NCBI RefSeq assembly: GCF_014197535.1
Contig: NZ_JACIFV010000014.1
Location: forward strand, 87,932 to 151,931
Reading direction: 5' to 3'
Origin: Rhizobium aethiopicum
Lineage (GTDB): Bacteria > Pseudomonadota > Alphaproteobacteria > Rhizobiales > Rhizobiaceae
DNA: 64,000 bases
Shown: positions 44,885-54,071 of the stretch, one piece after another
Layout: each line of letters opens with the position of its first letter
How positions within the stretch are numbered: position 1 is the stretch's first letter
Notes under the pieces: model-generated
What the model was told of the DNA's origin: nothing
Seen by the model: the letters and a program-made list of their open reading frames with translations, nothing else
Database searches by the model: none
Made by a program: the position numbers and the translations under genes

Positions 44885-46072
44885 TCAGCCTGCCGGCGCC
44901 GGCTTCTTCTGCCCGAGACCCAAAACAAGCGGCAGGGTGAGCGCGTAGACGGCGACGACCGAGAGCCAGATGGCGCCCGGCCATTCCCCTCGGACGAGGA
45001 AATAGATGCTGGAGAAGCCAAGCGGCGCGACAATCGAGGCGAGGCTGACGGCCGAGGCCAGCACGCCCTGGAACTGGCCCTGGCTGTTTTCGTCGACCTG
45101 CCGGGTTGCCAGCGACTGCAGCGCCGGCACGCCAATGCCGCCGAGCGTGAAGACCGGCATGATCGCAAAGATCATCCAGCTCCGGTCGGCAAAGGCCATG
45201 ACGGTAAGGGCGATCGAGACGCCGGCAATACCGGTCAGGATCGCCCCGCGCTCGCCGAGCAGCCTGACGGCCGGTCCCGGCAGGAAGGCCTGGGCCAGCG
45301 TCTGGCATATGCCGAAGGCGCCGAGCGACAGGCCGATCGCAAGCCCGTTCCAGTGAAAGGCGTCGCTGCCCCACAGCGCCCAGCAGGTGCCGTAGGCCTC
45401 GCCGGTGGCGCTGAAGAGGAAGAAGAGGAAGATGACGGGCAGCAGGCTTTTGATCTCGAGCACGGCGCGCAGCGGCTTCAGCGGATTGAGCGCTTCAAGG
45501 TCGATCGTCTCGCGGCTGCCCGGCCGCGATTCCGGCAGGACGAAGAAGGCGAGCAGCAGGTTGGCGCCGTTGAGTGCGGCCGCCGCGATGAAGGGCAGCC
45601 GCAGCCAGTAATCGCCGAGCACGCCGCCGAGCACCGGGCCGATGATGAAGCCGAGGCCGAACATGGCGTTGAACAGGCCGAAGCGGCGGGCGCGTTTCTC
45701 CTCCGGCGAGATGTCGGTGATATAGGCTGTGGCCACCGAGACGTTGGCGCTGGTCAGCCCGGCAATCGCCCGGCCCAGGAAGAGCAGCAGCAGGTTAGGC
45801 GCCAAGGCGAGAAACAGGTAGTTGATGGCGGCACCCGCCAGCGAAATCAGCAGCACTGGCCGCCGGCCGAGCCGATCGCTCAGCGCCCCGAGCACTGGCG
45901 CGAAGATGAATTGCATCACCGCATAAAGGGCGGTCAACGTGCCGATATAGGGGGCGACGTCGTCGCTATGGGTGATGTCCTGCAGCAGCGACGGCAGGAT
46001 CGGAAAGATGAGGCCGATGCCGATGGCATCGAGGACAATGGCGGTGAAGATGACGACAAGGGATCTGGTCAT
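44885..46072 (-). CDS. MFS efflux pump of the TetA (TCR/Tet) type
   Basis: The 395-residue protein (ATG 46072) has about 12 membrane segments. The motif A loop GALSDRLGRRPVLLISLAGA between segments 2 and 3 and the motif C region FGLGFIIGPVLGGVLG in segment 5 identify it as a proton-driven drug efflux pump of the Tet group. The start MTRSLVVIFTAIVLDAIGIG is typical of TetA. No tetR is divergent, so resistance to tetracycline is not implied; many chromosomal members have other substrates. Confidence 0.9.
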   Translation of the reverse strand: MTRSLVVIFTAIVLDAIGIGLIFPILPSLLQDITHSDDVAPYIGTLTALYAVMQFIFAPVLGALSDRLGRRPVLLISLAGAAINYLFLALAPNLLLLFLGRAIAGLTSANVSVATAYITDISPEEKRARRFGLFNAMFGLGFIIGPVLGGVLGDYWLRLPFIAAAALNGANLLLAFFVLPESRPGSRETIDLEALNPLKPLRAVLEIKSLLPVIFLFFLFSATGEAYGTCWALWGSDAFHWNGLAIGLSLGAFGICQTLAQAFLPGPAVRLLGERGAILTGIAGVSIALTVMAFADRSWMIFAIMPVFTLGGIGVPALQSLATRQVDENSQGQFQGVLASAVSLASIVAPLGFSSIYFLVRGEWPGAIWLSVVAVYALTLPLVLGLGQKKPAPAG

Positions 46073-46392
46073 GGGTGCGTTCCGGGTCGACGCGAGCGCA
46101 CGCGCCCACAGAGCGGGCCGATGGCTCACGATGAGGCCTGATCTGGTCAGGCGCTGGTTTCAGGGAGGTGCTGGCCGAACCATGGCTGAAGCGCATGGCC
46201 GGCGTGTACTCGACCGCCTGGACGACCCATTCGTCCACCTATTTACTCCGCCACTGAGCGGATCAAGGGAGGCAGTCGCTTTTCGCGACGGGCAAAGACA
46301 TACGCCGAATGGTTGCGTGCGGCAAGTCTGTTTTGAGAGGGTGAGCGACTGTGGCTGCGATGTCGACGGGCAAAAGCTTCGAACCCGACCAA

Positions 46393-46534
46393 GACCCCTC
46401 CCCAACCCCTCCCCACAAGGGGGAGGGACTTAACCTGCCGCACCCATTTTCGATATTTGCGACGTTTCGAGTGGAACGAGGCGGGCACTCCGGGTTAGTC
46501 CCTCCCCCTTGTGGGGAGGGGTTGGGGAGGGGTC
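46393..46534. repeat. Mosaic element with GC-rich inverted ends
   Basis: GACCCCTCCCCAACCCCTCC and CCACAAGGGGGAGGGAC at the left, GTCCCTCCCCCTTGTGGGG and TTGGGGAGGGGTC at the right. The end bases include matching changes (AGGGAC/GTCCCT) that preserve the inverted symmetry. The stretch 46073-46713 has no supported gene. Confidence 0.8.
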
Positions 46535-46713
46535 TTTCACAGCCGGATGAAGGGGCGGGCATGGGAGCGTCCCGCCTGCCAAACGCGCGAACATCCCCGC
46601 AGCCATAGCAATGACGCGTTTCGCCTGTCGTTCGGCGCATATGAGGTTGTCTTGCCGGAACAGTCGCTTCACCATTAACGGCAACTTCAGCTCCGGAAAC
46701 AGACAGGCAGGCA

Positions 46714-49689
46714 ATGACAGATATCGCGCAGATGCAGGAACAGCGATTGATCGCCCTTCGACAGACCGCGTCGGGTGCGCCGAAACTGGCGTCCAACCCG
46801 TTCTTCGGCGTCGGGCCGATCACCGACGCGACGACCGACGAAGCCGATAGCCGCCTGCGGCGCATCGCCTTCGACGCCTGGATCGAAAAGACCTATCGCA
46901 AGTTCGACGACCGGGGCAACGATATCGGCGGCTTCACCACCGCCGAGATTTCCCGCAGCATGCATCGCGGCTATCCGGCCGACAAGATCCTGACCGATAT
47001 GATGCGGGCGATCCACCGCTATTTCGGCTTTCCCAAAACCAACCGCATGGCGGTCGGGCTCGGCGGCGGCCATAGCGGCTTCACCGTCTGCATCCAGCAT
47101 CTGATGAATGCCAACGACGCTTCCCAGCGCGTCTATGTCGATACCCCTCGGCCGGAGAGCGATCCGTCCAAGACCGCCGGCTTCTTCCGCCAGTCCTGGG
47201 CGACGCAGTTGATCGAGATGCAGCGCTTTGCCGAAAAGGGCTGCGAGAGCCGCATCCATTTCGCCGCCTCCGAGGGCGTGATCCCGACGGCGGCCGAACT
47301 GACGGCGCTCGGCGTTTCGATCTTCGTCGGCGTCGGCCACGAAACGACCGGGGCGAACGCCTATACCAGCGGCGAAATCCACGAATTGTTGAACTGGCTC
47401 GACGGCGATCCGGCCAACCGCCATGCGGTGTTCGACGCCACCTCGATGCTCGGCGCCATGCCCTGGGAGCCGGAACTGGTCAGCGCCGTGATGGCGAAAT
47501 GCTGCCTGTTCATGCCGTTCCAGAAGGCGATCGGCGGCATATCCGGCTATTTCGTCGCCTCCTTCACCCCGCATGCGCTGGCGCTGATCGAGAAGAATCT
47601 GCAGGATCCCGCCTGGGCGATCCCGCGGCAGCTGAAGATCGCGCCGCCGATCGATCCGCGCCAGCCATTTTCGGCCAAGCGCTCCGTCGATGCCGGCCCG
47701 TTCTACGATGCCGCCGAAGACCGCATGCTCGGCGGCGTCATCAACACCTACAGCGCGCTCGCCTTCGCCGAGACCACCTTCGGCCTGCTGCAGTCCGAAG
47801 CCCGGGTCGGCTCCGTCGTCGAGCTCAACCGCCGCTCCGCCGCCAACCGCGCCGTGATCGACGAATGGGTCAAGTCGCATCCGCTGCTGTCTTTGACCGT
47901 CACCGATGCCGAACGGCGTGGTGCGGCGGTGACGCTGCTGAAGGTCGAGGACGCCGATATCACCGATGCCGCGATCCATGCCCGCATCATCGCCCGCTCC
48001 AAGCAGCTGCTCGGTTATGAGGGCATCACCCATCCGAACGGCGAATATGAGCCCGGCCTCGACGCGGCCCGCTACGTCAATGCCTTTCCGGGCACGCCAG
48101 GCGATTACCGCGCCTGGGTCGGCGGCATCCGCGAGCCCGATGATGTCGTGGCACTGCTGGAAAATCTGCAATACGCCTATCTCAGGGCCAAGATCGTCGT
48201 TCTCGAAGAGGAGCTGGCAAAGAACGGTGTGACCTTCGAGGCGCCTGTCAAGGCCGATGGCGCCGTGCGCAAGGACGATCCGAACCGCGCCTATACGGTG
48301 CTGATTGCCGATCTTGTCGGCTTGCGTTTCGGCGCCGACGGTGAGCCTGATTACAGCGAGGTCAAGGCCTATATCGAGGAGAGGGGCGGCGTCTTCCATC
48401 TCGGTCCGCTCGGTGATCGCGCCGGCCTCGAAAAAGGCCGGATCCATTTCTTCTACCAGCCGAACCTCAGCACCGAGGCGGAGATCCTGCCACAGACCGA
48501 CAAGGGTCAGTACGACGCGCTGATTGCGGCGGCGACGTTCATCCCGAAGGCTGCGGTCTTCCCGCTCGGCGGCGTACGCATCGGCGCCGGCACCGGCAAT
48601 ATGGGCTCGGCCTCCTGGGGCGGCGGCAACGGCGAGGGCGGCACTGCGCCCCTGATGAACACACCCGGCATCAACAGCCGCGCGACCGCCCAGATGGCTC
48701 TCAAGGCGATCCTGAAGGTCGTTCCCGACCTGCCGGTCGACCGGTTGCACCGGATGGTCGCCAGCGGCGATTTCGACACCGGCCGCCAGCTGAAGGATTT
48801 TCCGACGGCAAAGCTCGAGGGCCGCAAGCTCGCCGTGCTCGGCTACGGCAATATCGGCCGTGAAGTCGCCAAGCTCGCCAAGGCTTTCGGCATGAAGGTG
48901 GCGATCTATGCCCGCGAGCATCACAAGCGCTGGATCGAGGCGGAAGGCTTCGACTATGCCGCAAGCCCGGTCGAAGCAGCTAGCGGCGCCGACGTGCTCT
49001 CTGTCCATATCGGCCTCGGCCGCCTGGATGCGTCGACCGGCGTCTATTCCAATGCCGGCACCGTCGATGCCAAGGTGCTTTCCGCCATGAAGGACGGCGC
49101 CGTGCTGGTCAATTACGATCGCGGCGAGGTCGTCGATACCGATGCGCTCGATGCGGCGCTGTCGTCGGGCAAGATCGGGCATGCGGCAATCGACGCCGAC
49201 CTGTTCAGGGATGCGGCGACCGGCACGCTCAGCGGCCCGATGCTGCCCTACCTGCCGCTTGATGAGCGCCACAAGGGCAAGCTCGAGCTCTTGCCGCATG
49301 CCGCCGCCGATACCGACCACCCCTCGCGGGTGACCGGCGCCAAGCAGGCGGTCGACCAGATCTTCGACGTCATCCGCTTCAAGTCGGTCGTCAATCTCAA
49401 GGGTGACCTGCCGGAGGGTTACGTCTCCGCCGGCAGCCGCACGCCGGCCGGCATCGGCAAGGTGACGAAGCAGGTGGTCGCCGAGGCCGGCGGCAAGGCC
49501 GAGCTGCTGGAGGAACTGCGCCGGACCTCGGAAAAGATCGCCGCCATATCAGGCGCGCTGTCCGCCGTCTCCGACCCGGCTCACCGCGCGCGGATCGTCG
49601 AGCGTTACACCGCCCTTTTGGTCGAAAACGCCGACCGGCAGCGGGCGCTTCTCGATGAGCTCGGCCTTTACGGGCCGGCGGAGGGGTGA
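46714..49689 (+). CDS. SerC-like aminotransferase domain fused to 2-hydroxyacid dehydrogenase
   Basis: The 991-residue protein joins two enzyme folds. Residues about 1-455 look like a class V aminotransferase of the SerC kind, with the cofactor Asp241 in AVFDATSMLG and the expected PLP lysine Lys271 in FQKAIGG. A linking part (about 455-640) contains VLIADLVGLRFGADGEPDYS. Residues about 640-900 form a D-2-hydroxyacid dehydrogenase with GYGNIG at 710-715, Arg803 in NYDRGEVVD and His862 in LLPHAAA, the catalytic pair of SerA-like enzymes. A helical tail follows. The combination suggests coupled oxidation and transamination of a hydroxy acid, which is inference. No serine-pathway genes are nearby. 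Confidence 0.85.
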   Translation: MTDIAQMQEQRLIALRQTASGAPKLASNPFFGVGPITDATTDEADSRLRRIAFDAWIEKTYRKFDDRGNDIGGFTTAEISRSMHRGYPADKILTDMMRAIHRYFGFPKTNRMAVGLGGGHSGFTVCIQHLMNANDASQRVYVDTPRPESDPSKTAGFFRQSWATQLIEMQRFAEKGCESRIHFAASEGVIPTAAELTALGVSIFVGVGHETTGANAYTSGEIHELLNWLDGDPANRHAVFDATSMLGAMPWEPELVSAVMAKCCLFMPFQKAIGGISGYFVASFTPHALALIEKNLQDPAWAIPRQLKIAPPIDPRQPFSAKRSVDAGPFYDAAEDRMLGGVINTYSALAFAETTFGLLQSEARVGSVVELNRRSAANRAVIDEWVKSHPLLSLTVTDAERRGAAVTLLKVEDADITDAAIHARIIARSKQLLGYEGITHPNGEYEPGLDAARYVNAFPGTPGDYRAWVGGIREPDDVVALLENLQYAYLRAKIVVLEEELAKNGVTFEAPVKADGAVRKDDPNRAYTVLIADLVGLRFGADGEPDYSEVKAYIEERGGVFHLGPLGDRAGLEKGRIHFFYQPNLSTEAEILPQTDKGQYDALIAAATFIPKAAVFPLGGVRIGAGTGNMGSASWGGGNGEGGTAPLMNTPGINSRATAQMALKAILKVVPDLPVDRLHRMVASGDFDTGRQLKDFPTAKLEGRKLAVLGYGNIGREVAKLAKAFGMKVAIYAREHHKRWIEAEGFDYAASPVEAASGADVLSVHIGLGRLDASTGVYSNAGTVDAKVLSAMKDGAVLVNYDRGEVVDTDALDAALSSGKIGHAAIDADLFRDAATGTLSGPMLPYLPLDERHKGKLELLPHAAADTDHPSRVTGAKQAVDQIFDVIRFKSVVNLKGDLPEGYVSAGSRTPAGIGKVTKQVVAEAGGKAELLEELRRTSEKIAAISGALSAVSDPAHRARIVERYTALLVENADRQRALLDELGLYGPAEG

Positions 49690-49739
49690 ACTTAGCGGCC
49701 GGCGCTTCGCTTGCGTCCGTCCGGTTGCGACCAAGCCAA

Positions 49740-49913
49740 AACCCCTCCCCAACCCCTCCCCACAAGGGGGAGGGGCTAGGATGCCGCACCACTTCAGATA
49801 AGCCGTACCGTAGCATTCCGCAGAACAGTAACGGCCAGCAAGACCTCTCCGTAGTCGCCGCCGAAGCCGCGCCTTAGCCCCTCCCCCTTGTGGGGAGGGG
49901 TTGGGGAGGGGTC
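49740..49913. repeat. Mosaic element with GC-rich inverted ends
   Basis: ACCCCTCCCCAACCCCTCCC and CACAAGGGGGAGGGGCTA at the left, AGCCCCTCCCCCTTGTGGGG and TTGGGGAGGGGTC at the right, with a longer core (about 100 bases) than the other copies. It is located between the fusion gene and a small lipoprotein gene. Confidence 0.8.
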
Positions 49914-50014
49914 TTAGGCTCATACAGTGTCCCGTTGTTCGGGCTGCGCATAGCCCCAAACGAAAACAGGCGGCACCCTGGCCGCCTGTCTCCATATGCC
50001 GGACGAACCGTCCG

Positions 50015-50422
50015 TTACTTCTGTTCGGGCGCCAGGAATTCGGCGCAATAGGACGGGCCGTTGACGCCGGGAATGTCGGCGACGGTGCGGATGTCGCGGA
50101 TCGTGTAGTCGGAATTGGTGGTGATTTCGGCCTGGCAGCGCAGATAGGCGGTGCGGGCGGCGGCGATCTGCTTGCCGCGCTTGCCGTCGGCGCCTTCGGC
50201 GTATTTTGCCGGAATGCGCACGGTCTTGTAGCCGCCGCGCCAGGTATAGACGGTGGTGGCGCCTTGCTCGCTGTCACTGATCGGCGGTCCATAGGCGGCA
50301 AAGAAGATGCCGGCCGATTTGCCGACCCAGCGGGCCTCGATCGGATTGCCGGCGGAAGGTATGGTCGTGCATCCGGCAAGCGCAATTGTAAGCCCGGCCG
50401 CGGTAATGGTGCGGAGTTTCAT
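50015..50422 (-). CDS. Small lipoprotein
   Basis: The 135-residue protein has a signal peptide MKLRTITAAGLTIALAGC with a lipobox at Cys18. The mature part has GKSAGIFFAAYGPPISDSEQ and TTVYTWRGGYKTVRIPAKYA, and two Cys (LRCQAEI, SYCAEFL) that may pair. Similar lipoproteins are common in rhizobia, with no known function. GGGACGAC precedes the start. Confidence 0.85.
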   Translation of the reverse strand: MKLRTITAAGLTIALAGCTTIPSAGNPIEARWVGKSAGIFFAAYGPPISDSEQGATTVYTWRGGYKTVRIPAKYAEGADGKRGKQIAAARTAYLRCQAEITTNSDYTIRDIRTVADIPGVNGPSYCAEFLAPEQK

Positions 50423-50684
50423 CGTGTCGTCCCTGATCTCTAGCGCAATGGCTGCGAAGCCGCCGTCGCGGCGGTTTCGCCTGTCCCGCCGAGCCCTTTA
50501 GCGCGGAACCCGGCAAAAGAAAATTGCCCCTTTTGCACTTCCGTGCGATTTGCTCCGAGTGTGTCTTTTTGCTGCAGCGGCCCATTCCGGCCGCTGTCAT
50601 CAACCCGTCAAAAATTCCCTCGGTTTTTTGAAATTTGGTGCTTGTGCAACCAGATAGGCTGTTCTATAGAAGCGCCGCTGGTCA

Positions 50685-50761
50685 CGGAGTGTAGCGCAGT
50701 CTGGTAGCGCACCACGTTCGGGACGTGGGGGTCGAGTGTTCGAATCACTCCACTCCGACCA
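50685..50761 (+). tRNA. tRNA-Pro (anticodon CGG)
   Basis: The acceptor stem CGGAGTG/CACTCCG pairs perfectly (50685-50691 with 50751-50757), the anticodon stem CCACG/CGTGG encloses TTCGGGA with CGG in the anticodon position, and the T arm carries GTTCGAATC. The discriminator A and CCA are encoded. An integrase relic begins about 110 bases downstream, so the 3-prime end was probably an integration site. Confidence 0.97.
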
Positions 50762-50869
50762 GTTGTAAATTACTGATTTAACTCACGTAATTTACCACTT
50801 TCCCGAAAGTCTACAAAGCTTCATTTTCATCTATCGGACCGATTGCGGCCCCATTGCGCAGCGTACGGA

Positions 50870-51204
50870 TTAGAATGCGTTCGTTGCCGCCTGTTGGAAG
50901 TCTGGACTTGCGTGCAAATAAGTCCGCTCAAATTCTTCCGACGTCATACCCAGAGATGCTGCCGCTGCTCGATATACCCGCTTGCGCAAGCCACGTAGCG
51001 CGCGTATGCCGCAGGACGTGCGGCGTCACATCGTCACTGAAGCTGGCGGCATCCCGAATCGTCATGAAGGCTTTATGCGGCTTGATGATCTTCTTCCCGG
51101 CATATGTCATGACATAGCGGAGCGTTACCTGTCTTCCTGCAGTGTCGATCGCGGTATTGGCCTTGTGCCAATATCGCAGGAACCGGAGAAGGCGAGGCGG
51201 AACC
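50870..51204 (-). pseudogene. Frameshifted tyrosine recombinase (integrase) fragment
   Basis: The minus strand encodes KVPPRLLRFLRYWHKANTAI, then DVTPHVLRHTRATWLAQAGI, the core H-x-L-R-H-T box of tyrosine recombinases. Near 50965 the frame changes; the next frame continues AASLGMTSEEFERTY and LHASPDFQQAATNAF to a stop at 50870, which is the family C-terminus with the nucleophile Tyr. The N-terminal DNA-binding half is missing; at about 51205 the similarity stops where a phage gene fragment on the other strand begins. The gene cannot make an active enzyme. It lies next to tRNA-Pro and marks old integration. Confidence 0.8.
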
Positions 51205-51209
51205 TTGCC

Positions 51210-51452
51210 GCCGGCCAAGCCATCGGCAGTGTTCGAAATGCTGCCGCCAAGGGTGAGGCGTTCGTCGATGTCGATTTTAATGTCGCGCGCCTCGAAACCC
51301 TTCTCGGGAAGGGGGAGACGCAGAAGCTTGTCCAGGCGTTGAAGGATGAGCAGAAAATCGCACAGACCAACGCGAAGCTCTTCGCCGGGTCTCCGACCGC
51401 TCTGCGGCAGGCTGCGAACAAGTTGACCGAGGTCACCACACCGACTGTTTAA
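51210..51452 (+). pseudogene. C-terminal fragment of a phage-type protein
   Basis: From about 51210 the plus strand encodes AAGQAIGSVRNAAAKGEAFV, NVARLETLLGKGETQKLVQA and a helical end RQAANKLTEVTTPTV. It has normal codon use and a well-formed helical pattern, which recalls the C-termini of some phage structural or ejection proteins. No start codon or ribosome site is present, because the sequence before it is antisense integrase. It is probably a deletion remnant. The identity is uncertain. Confidence 0.4.
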
Positions 51453-51512
51453 GAGGCCCTGGAAATCACGATCCGGCCAAAGGGGAGCTGCTAACGCTGA
51501 GGAAGCGCCGAA

Positions 51513-51902
51513 CTAAGGATGAAATGTTACGGCGATGCAATATAAAAACACGCCTACAGCCATCGTCACCCCCAAAGGGCGTTCAAGGCGGTTGAACCGA
51601 TGCCCCCAGACAGCCTCGTGGAACATCGCGATTATGCCGAAACCAAGCACTTCACCGAGAACCACGGTGGCGAATAGGTCCATGCCAGTCTGAGCTTCAA
51701 GATCACCTCCGAGGAAGAGGAAATAAGCCAAGAGCGACATGGGGATGGTTGCCACCCAACATATATGCTGAAAGCTCTCATCATGTGGCGCGCGGCCTTC
51801 GGCTTGGTCTCTTTTGAAGAAGTACCAGCCGCCAATGCCCCACACAGCCGTTACAACGGTTGCGGCTGTGACTGTAAGAAAGGTGAAATTGGGGGCGGTC
51901 AT
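51513..51902 (-). CDS. Four-helix membrane protein of unknown function
   Basis: The 129-residue protein has four hydrophobic segments (FLTVTAATVVTAVWGIGGWY, ICWVATIPMSLLAYFLFLGG, LFATVVLGEVLGFGIIAMFH, GVTMAVGVFLYCIAVTF) separated by short charged loops. ATG 51902 has only a weak ribosome site. No family recognised. The 457-base stretch to the cytochrome gene holds no supported gene. Confidence 0.6.
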   Translation of the reverse strand: MTAPNFTFLTVTAATVVTAVWGIGGWYFFKRDQAEGRAPHDESFQHICWVATIPMSLLAYFLFLGGDLEAQTGMDLFATVVLGEVLGFGIIAMFHEAVWGHRFNRLERPLGVTMAVGVFLYCIAVTFHP

Positions 51903-52359
51903 TCGCCGCCAAAATAGGAGAAAACGACGATGGAAGCAACAGTGAACCGTAAGCTCAATAACAGGTGGTATTAACCATCACCCCGTTGCGCATTGAGGTG
52001 CAATTCACTGGGCGTCTCATGCTCATCTGGTGCGTCTGGTTCATCGGGGCAGAGCCCCATTCCGGCGCGATGTCCTTCGGCGGCACTTCGGGCGGCACTG
52101 CGAACGCTCAGACCCTATCGGCCGCGAAGGCCCTTGACCCATCACATCACGTTCAATGCTGGCCGAGGTGAATCCCCGCAAATCCAAGGGCGATGAAAAT
52201 CATACCAAGAAAGTCAATCGGCTGTGAGCCTCAGACTGGGCAAGAACAAAGGATTTCCATTGCTAATTTAGCATGTTGTAATATTGTGGATGGGAGTTGT
52301 TTCATTGCCGTAAAACCAGGTGCGCAAGCCGACAACGTCGGCTGCGTGGAGGGATTTTT

Positions 52360-53712
52360 ATGTCTCTACGCTCTCATGGTACAGCAGCTTTTTTCCTTCT
52401 TCTCCTCTGTTCAACGATGATCCCGGCGGCCGCCCAGACGGCCAAAAAAGCCTCTGTCGGCGGCAAGGATTTTGATGCGGCGGCAGCCGCCCAAGCCAGA
52501 CGATTCCTGGAGGAGGGCCGCGAGACATTCCGCTTCGACACGTTCGGCAGTGAGGACTTCTGGGGAGGCAAACTCAAGCTTCACGAGGCCATCGCGGGTG
52601 AGAAGCTGGGTGGCAAGGGGCCGGGACTCAGCCCCAAAGAGGCTCTGGAGCTCGGTCTGAAGGTCGATCTCAACGCCGTCCCTAAGGACGTCGCCGCAGC
52701 GCTCAATAAGGCCAAGGTCGATCTTGACGATCCGGCGAGCACGCTTCTGCTGCTGAAGGCCAATGCCGTTGTCGGGGTAACCGGATTTTTCGGCGACGAC
52801 GGCAAGACGCTGACGTCGGTTGGCATCCAGTGCGCGGTGTGCCATTCGACAGTCGACGACGCCTACGCTCCCGGCATCGGCCGTAGGCTGGATGGCTGGC
52901 CCAACCGCGACCTGAACATCGGTGCGATCGTCGGGTTGGCGCCTGACCTCACGGCATTCACCGAGATGCTGCAAATCTCCGAAGCCGACGTGAGGAAGGC
53001 GGTGGCCGCCTGGGGGCCTGGCAAGTTCGACGCCGAGCTCAACCTGGACGGAAAGGCATTCCGCCCGGACGGCAAGACGGCCGCAACGCTCAATCCCCCC
53101 GCATTCGGATTGGCGGGCGTGAATAACCATACCTGGACCGGGGCCTGGGGGAACGTCAGCTACTGGAACGCCTATGTCGGCAATCTCGAGATGCACGGAA
53201 AAGGCGTGTTCTACGATCCGCGGCTGGACGACGCCGAGAAGTATCCGGTTGCAGCCAGGACAAAGCAGGGTCACAAGCAGGACGGGGAAGACCGGATCAC
53301 CGCCAAACTTCCGGCGCTGCATTTCTATCAGCTATCCCTGCCCACCCCGCAGCCGCCAGATGGCACATTCGACAGTGCGGCGGCGGAGAAGGGAAAGGCC
53401 CTCTTCAACGACAAGTCCAAGTGCGCCGCTTGCCATGTGCCGCCGCTCTTCACAGAGCCCGGTTGGAACCTTCATACGGCGGACGAGATCGGCATAGACG
53501 ATTTCCAGGCGAAGCGATCCCCGGATGGTCGCTACAGGACAGCGCCGTTGCGGGCCCTGTGGAACATGGACAAGGTCCACAAGGGCGGCTTCTACCACGA
53601 CGGCCGGTTTGCCACCCTCGAGGACGTCGTCGAGCACTACAACGATCATTTGAAGTTGGATCTGAGCGCTCAGGAAAAGGACGATCTCATCGAGTATTTG
53701 AAGTCGATCTAA
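52360..53712 (+). CDS. Di-haem cytochrome c, peroxidase-like
   Basis: GGAGGGA stands 5 bases before ATG 52360. The 450-residue product has a signal peptide (MSLRSHGTAAFFLLLLCSTM, cut near AAAQ) and two haem c sites: CAVCH (Cys158, Cys161, His162) and CAACH (Cys355, Cys358, His359). The C-terminal half resembles the MauG/cytochrome c peroxidase fold (FDSAAAEKGKALFNDKSKCA, YRTAPLRALWNMDKVHKGGF YHDG split here). It would act in the periplasm and pass electrons, possibly from the HiPIP encoded next. A peroxidase reaction is not proven. Confidence 0.88.
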   Translation: MSLRSHGTAAFFLLLLCSTMIPAAAQTAKKASVGGKDFDAAAAAQARRFLEEGRETFRFDTFGSEDFWGGKLKLHEAIAGEKLGGKGPGLSPKEALELGLKVDLNAVPKDVAAALNKAKVDLDDPASTLLLLKANAVVGVTGFFGDDGKTLTSVGIQCAVCHSTVDDAYAPGIGRRLDGWPNRDLNIGAIVGLAPDLTAFTEMLQISEADVRKAVAAWGPGKFDAELNLDGKAFRPDGKTAATLNPPAFGLAGVNNHTWTGAWGNVSYWNAYVGNLEMHGKGVFYDPRLDDAEKYPVAARTKQGHKQDGEDRITAKLPALHFYQLSLPTPQPPDGTFDSAAAEKGKALFNDKSKCAACHVPPLFTEPGWNLHTADEIGIDDFQAKRSPDGRYRTAPLRALWNMDKVHKGGFYHDGRFATLEDVVEHYNDHLKLDLSAQEKDDLIEYLKSI

Positions 53713-53750
53713 GTGTACCTATCCGTGCGCTCCTTTAGGGAGGATAGATC

Positions 53751-54071
53751 ATGAACCAGCGTCGTAACGGGGGACATCGCGGATCGGCCCCGAACCAAAA
53801 GCTATCTCGCCGAAAACTTCTGAAAGTCTCGCTCGCCGGCGCTGTCGCCGCCAGCACCGGAGTGCTGGCGTCCTGCATGACAAGTCCGTCATCGCCGGCG
53901 GCGCGCGTGGGAACAACGCCCAAGCGCGAGGCACGATATCAGGACTCGCCGAATCGTGGCCGCCGCTGCGGCGGATGCACCCATTTCATGGAGCCGAACG
54001 CATGTGAGATCGTCGCAGGCGAAATCAGCCCTAATGGCTGGTGCCGCTTCCATCAGCCGAAGCCCGCCTGA
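53751..54071 (+). CDS. High-potential iron-sulfur protein (HiPIP)
   Basis: The 106-residue protein has a twin-arginine signal (SRRKLLKVSLAGAVAA) and four Cys in the HiPIP pattern: Cys73 and Cys76 (RCGGC), Cys85 and Cys98 in NGWCRF. They bind a 4Fe-4S cluster that donates electrons in the periplasm. GGGAGGA precedes the ATG. It starts 38 bases after the cytochrome gene, so the two are probably redox partners in one operon. A Cys at position 42 (LASC) may also allow lipid attachment. Confidence 0.92.
   Translation: MNQRRNGGHRGSAPNQKLSRRKLLKVSLAGAVAASTGVLASCMTSPSSPAARVGTTPKREARYQDSPNRGRRCGGCTHFMEPNACEIVAGEISPNGWCRFHQPKPA

Noticed and set aside
44885..46072. Tetracycline resistance gene
   Set aside because: The pump belongs to the Tet-type MFS group, but there is no divergent tetR and chromosomal members have varied substrates, so a resistance claim is not supported.
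46687..49320. An 877-codon open frame opposite the SerC-SerA-like fusion
   Set aside because: The plus-strand protein has all motifs in order. The long antisense frame is a common product of high GC content.
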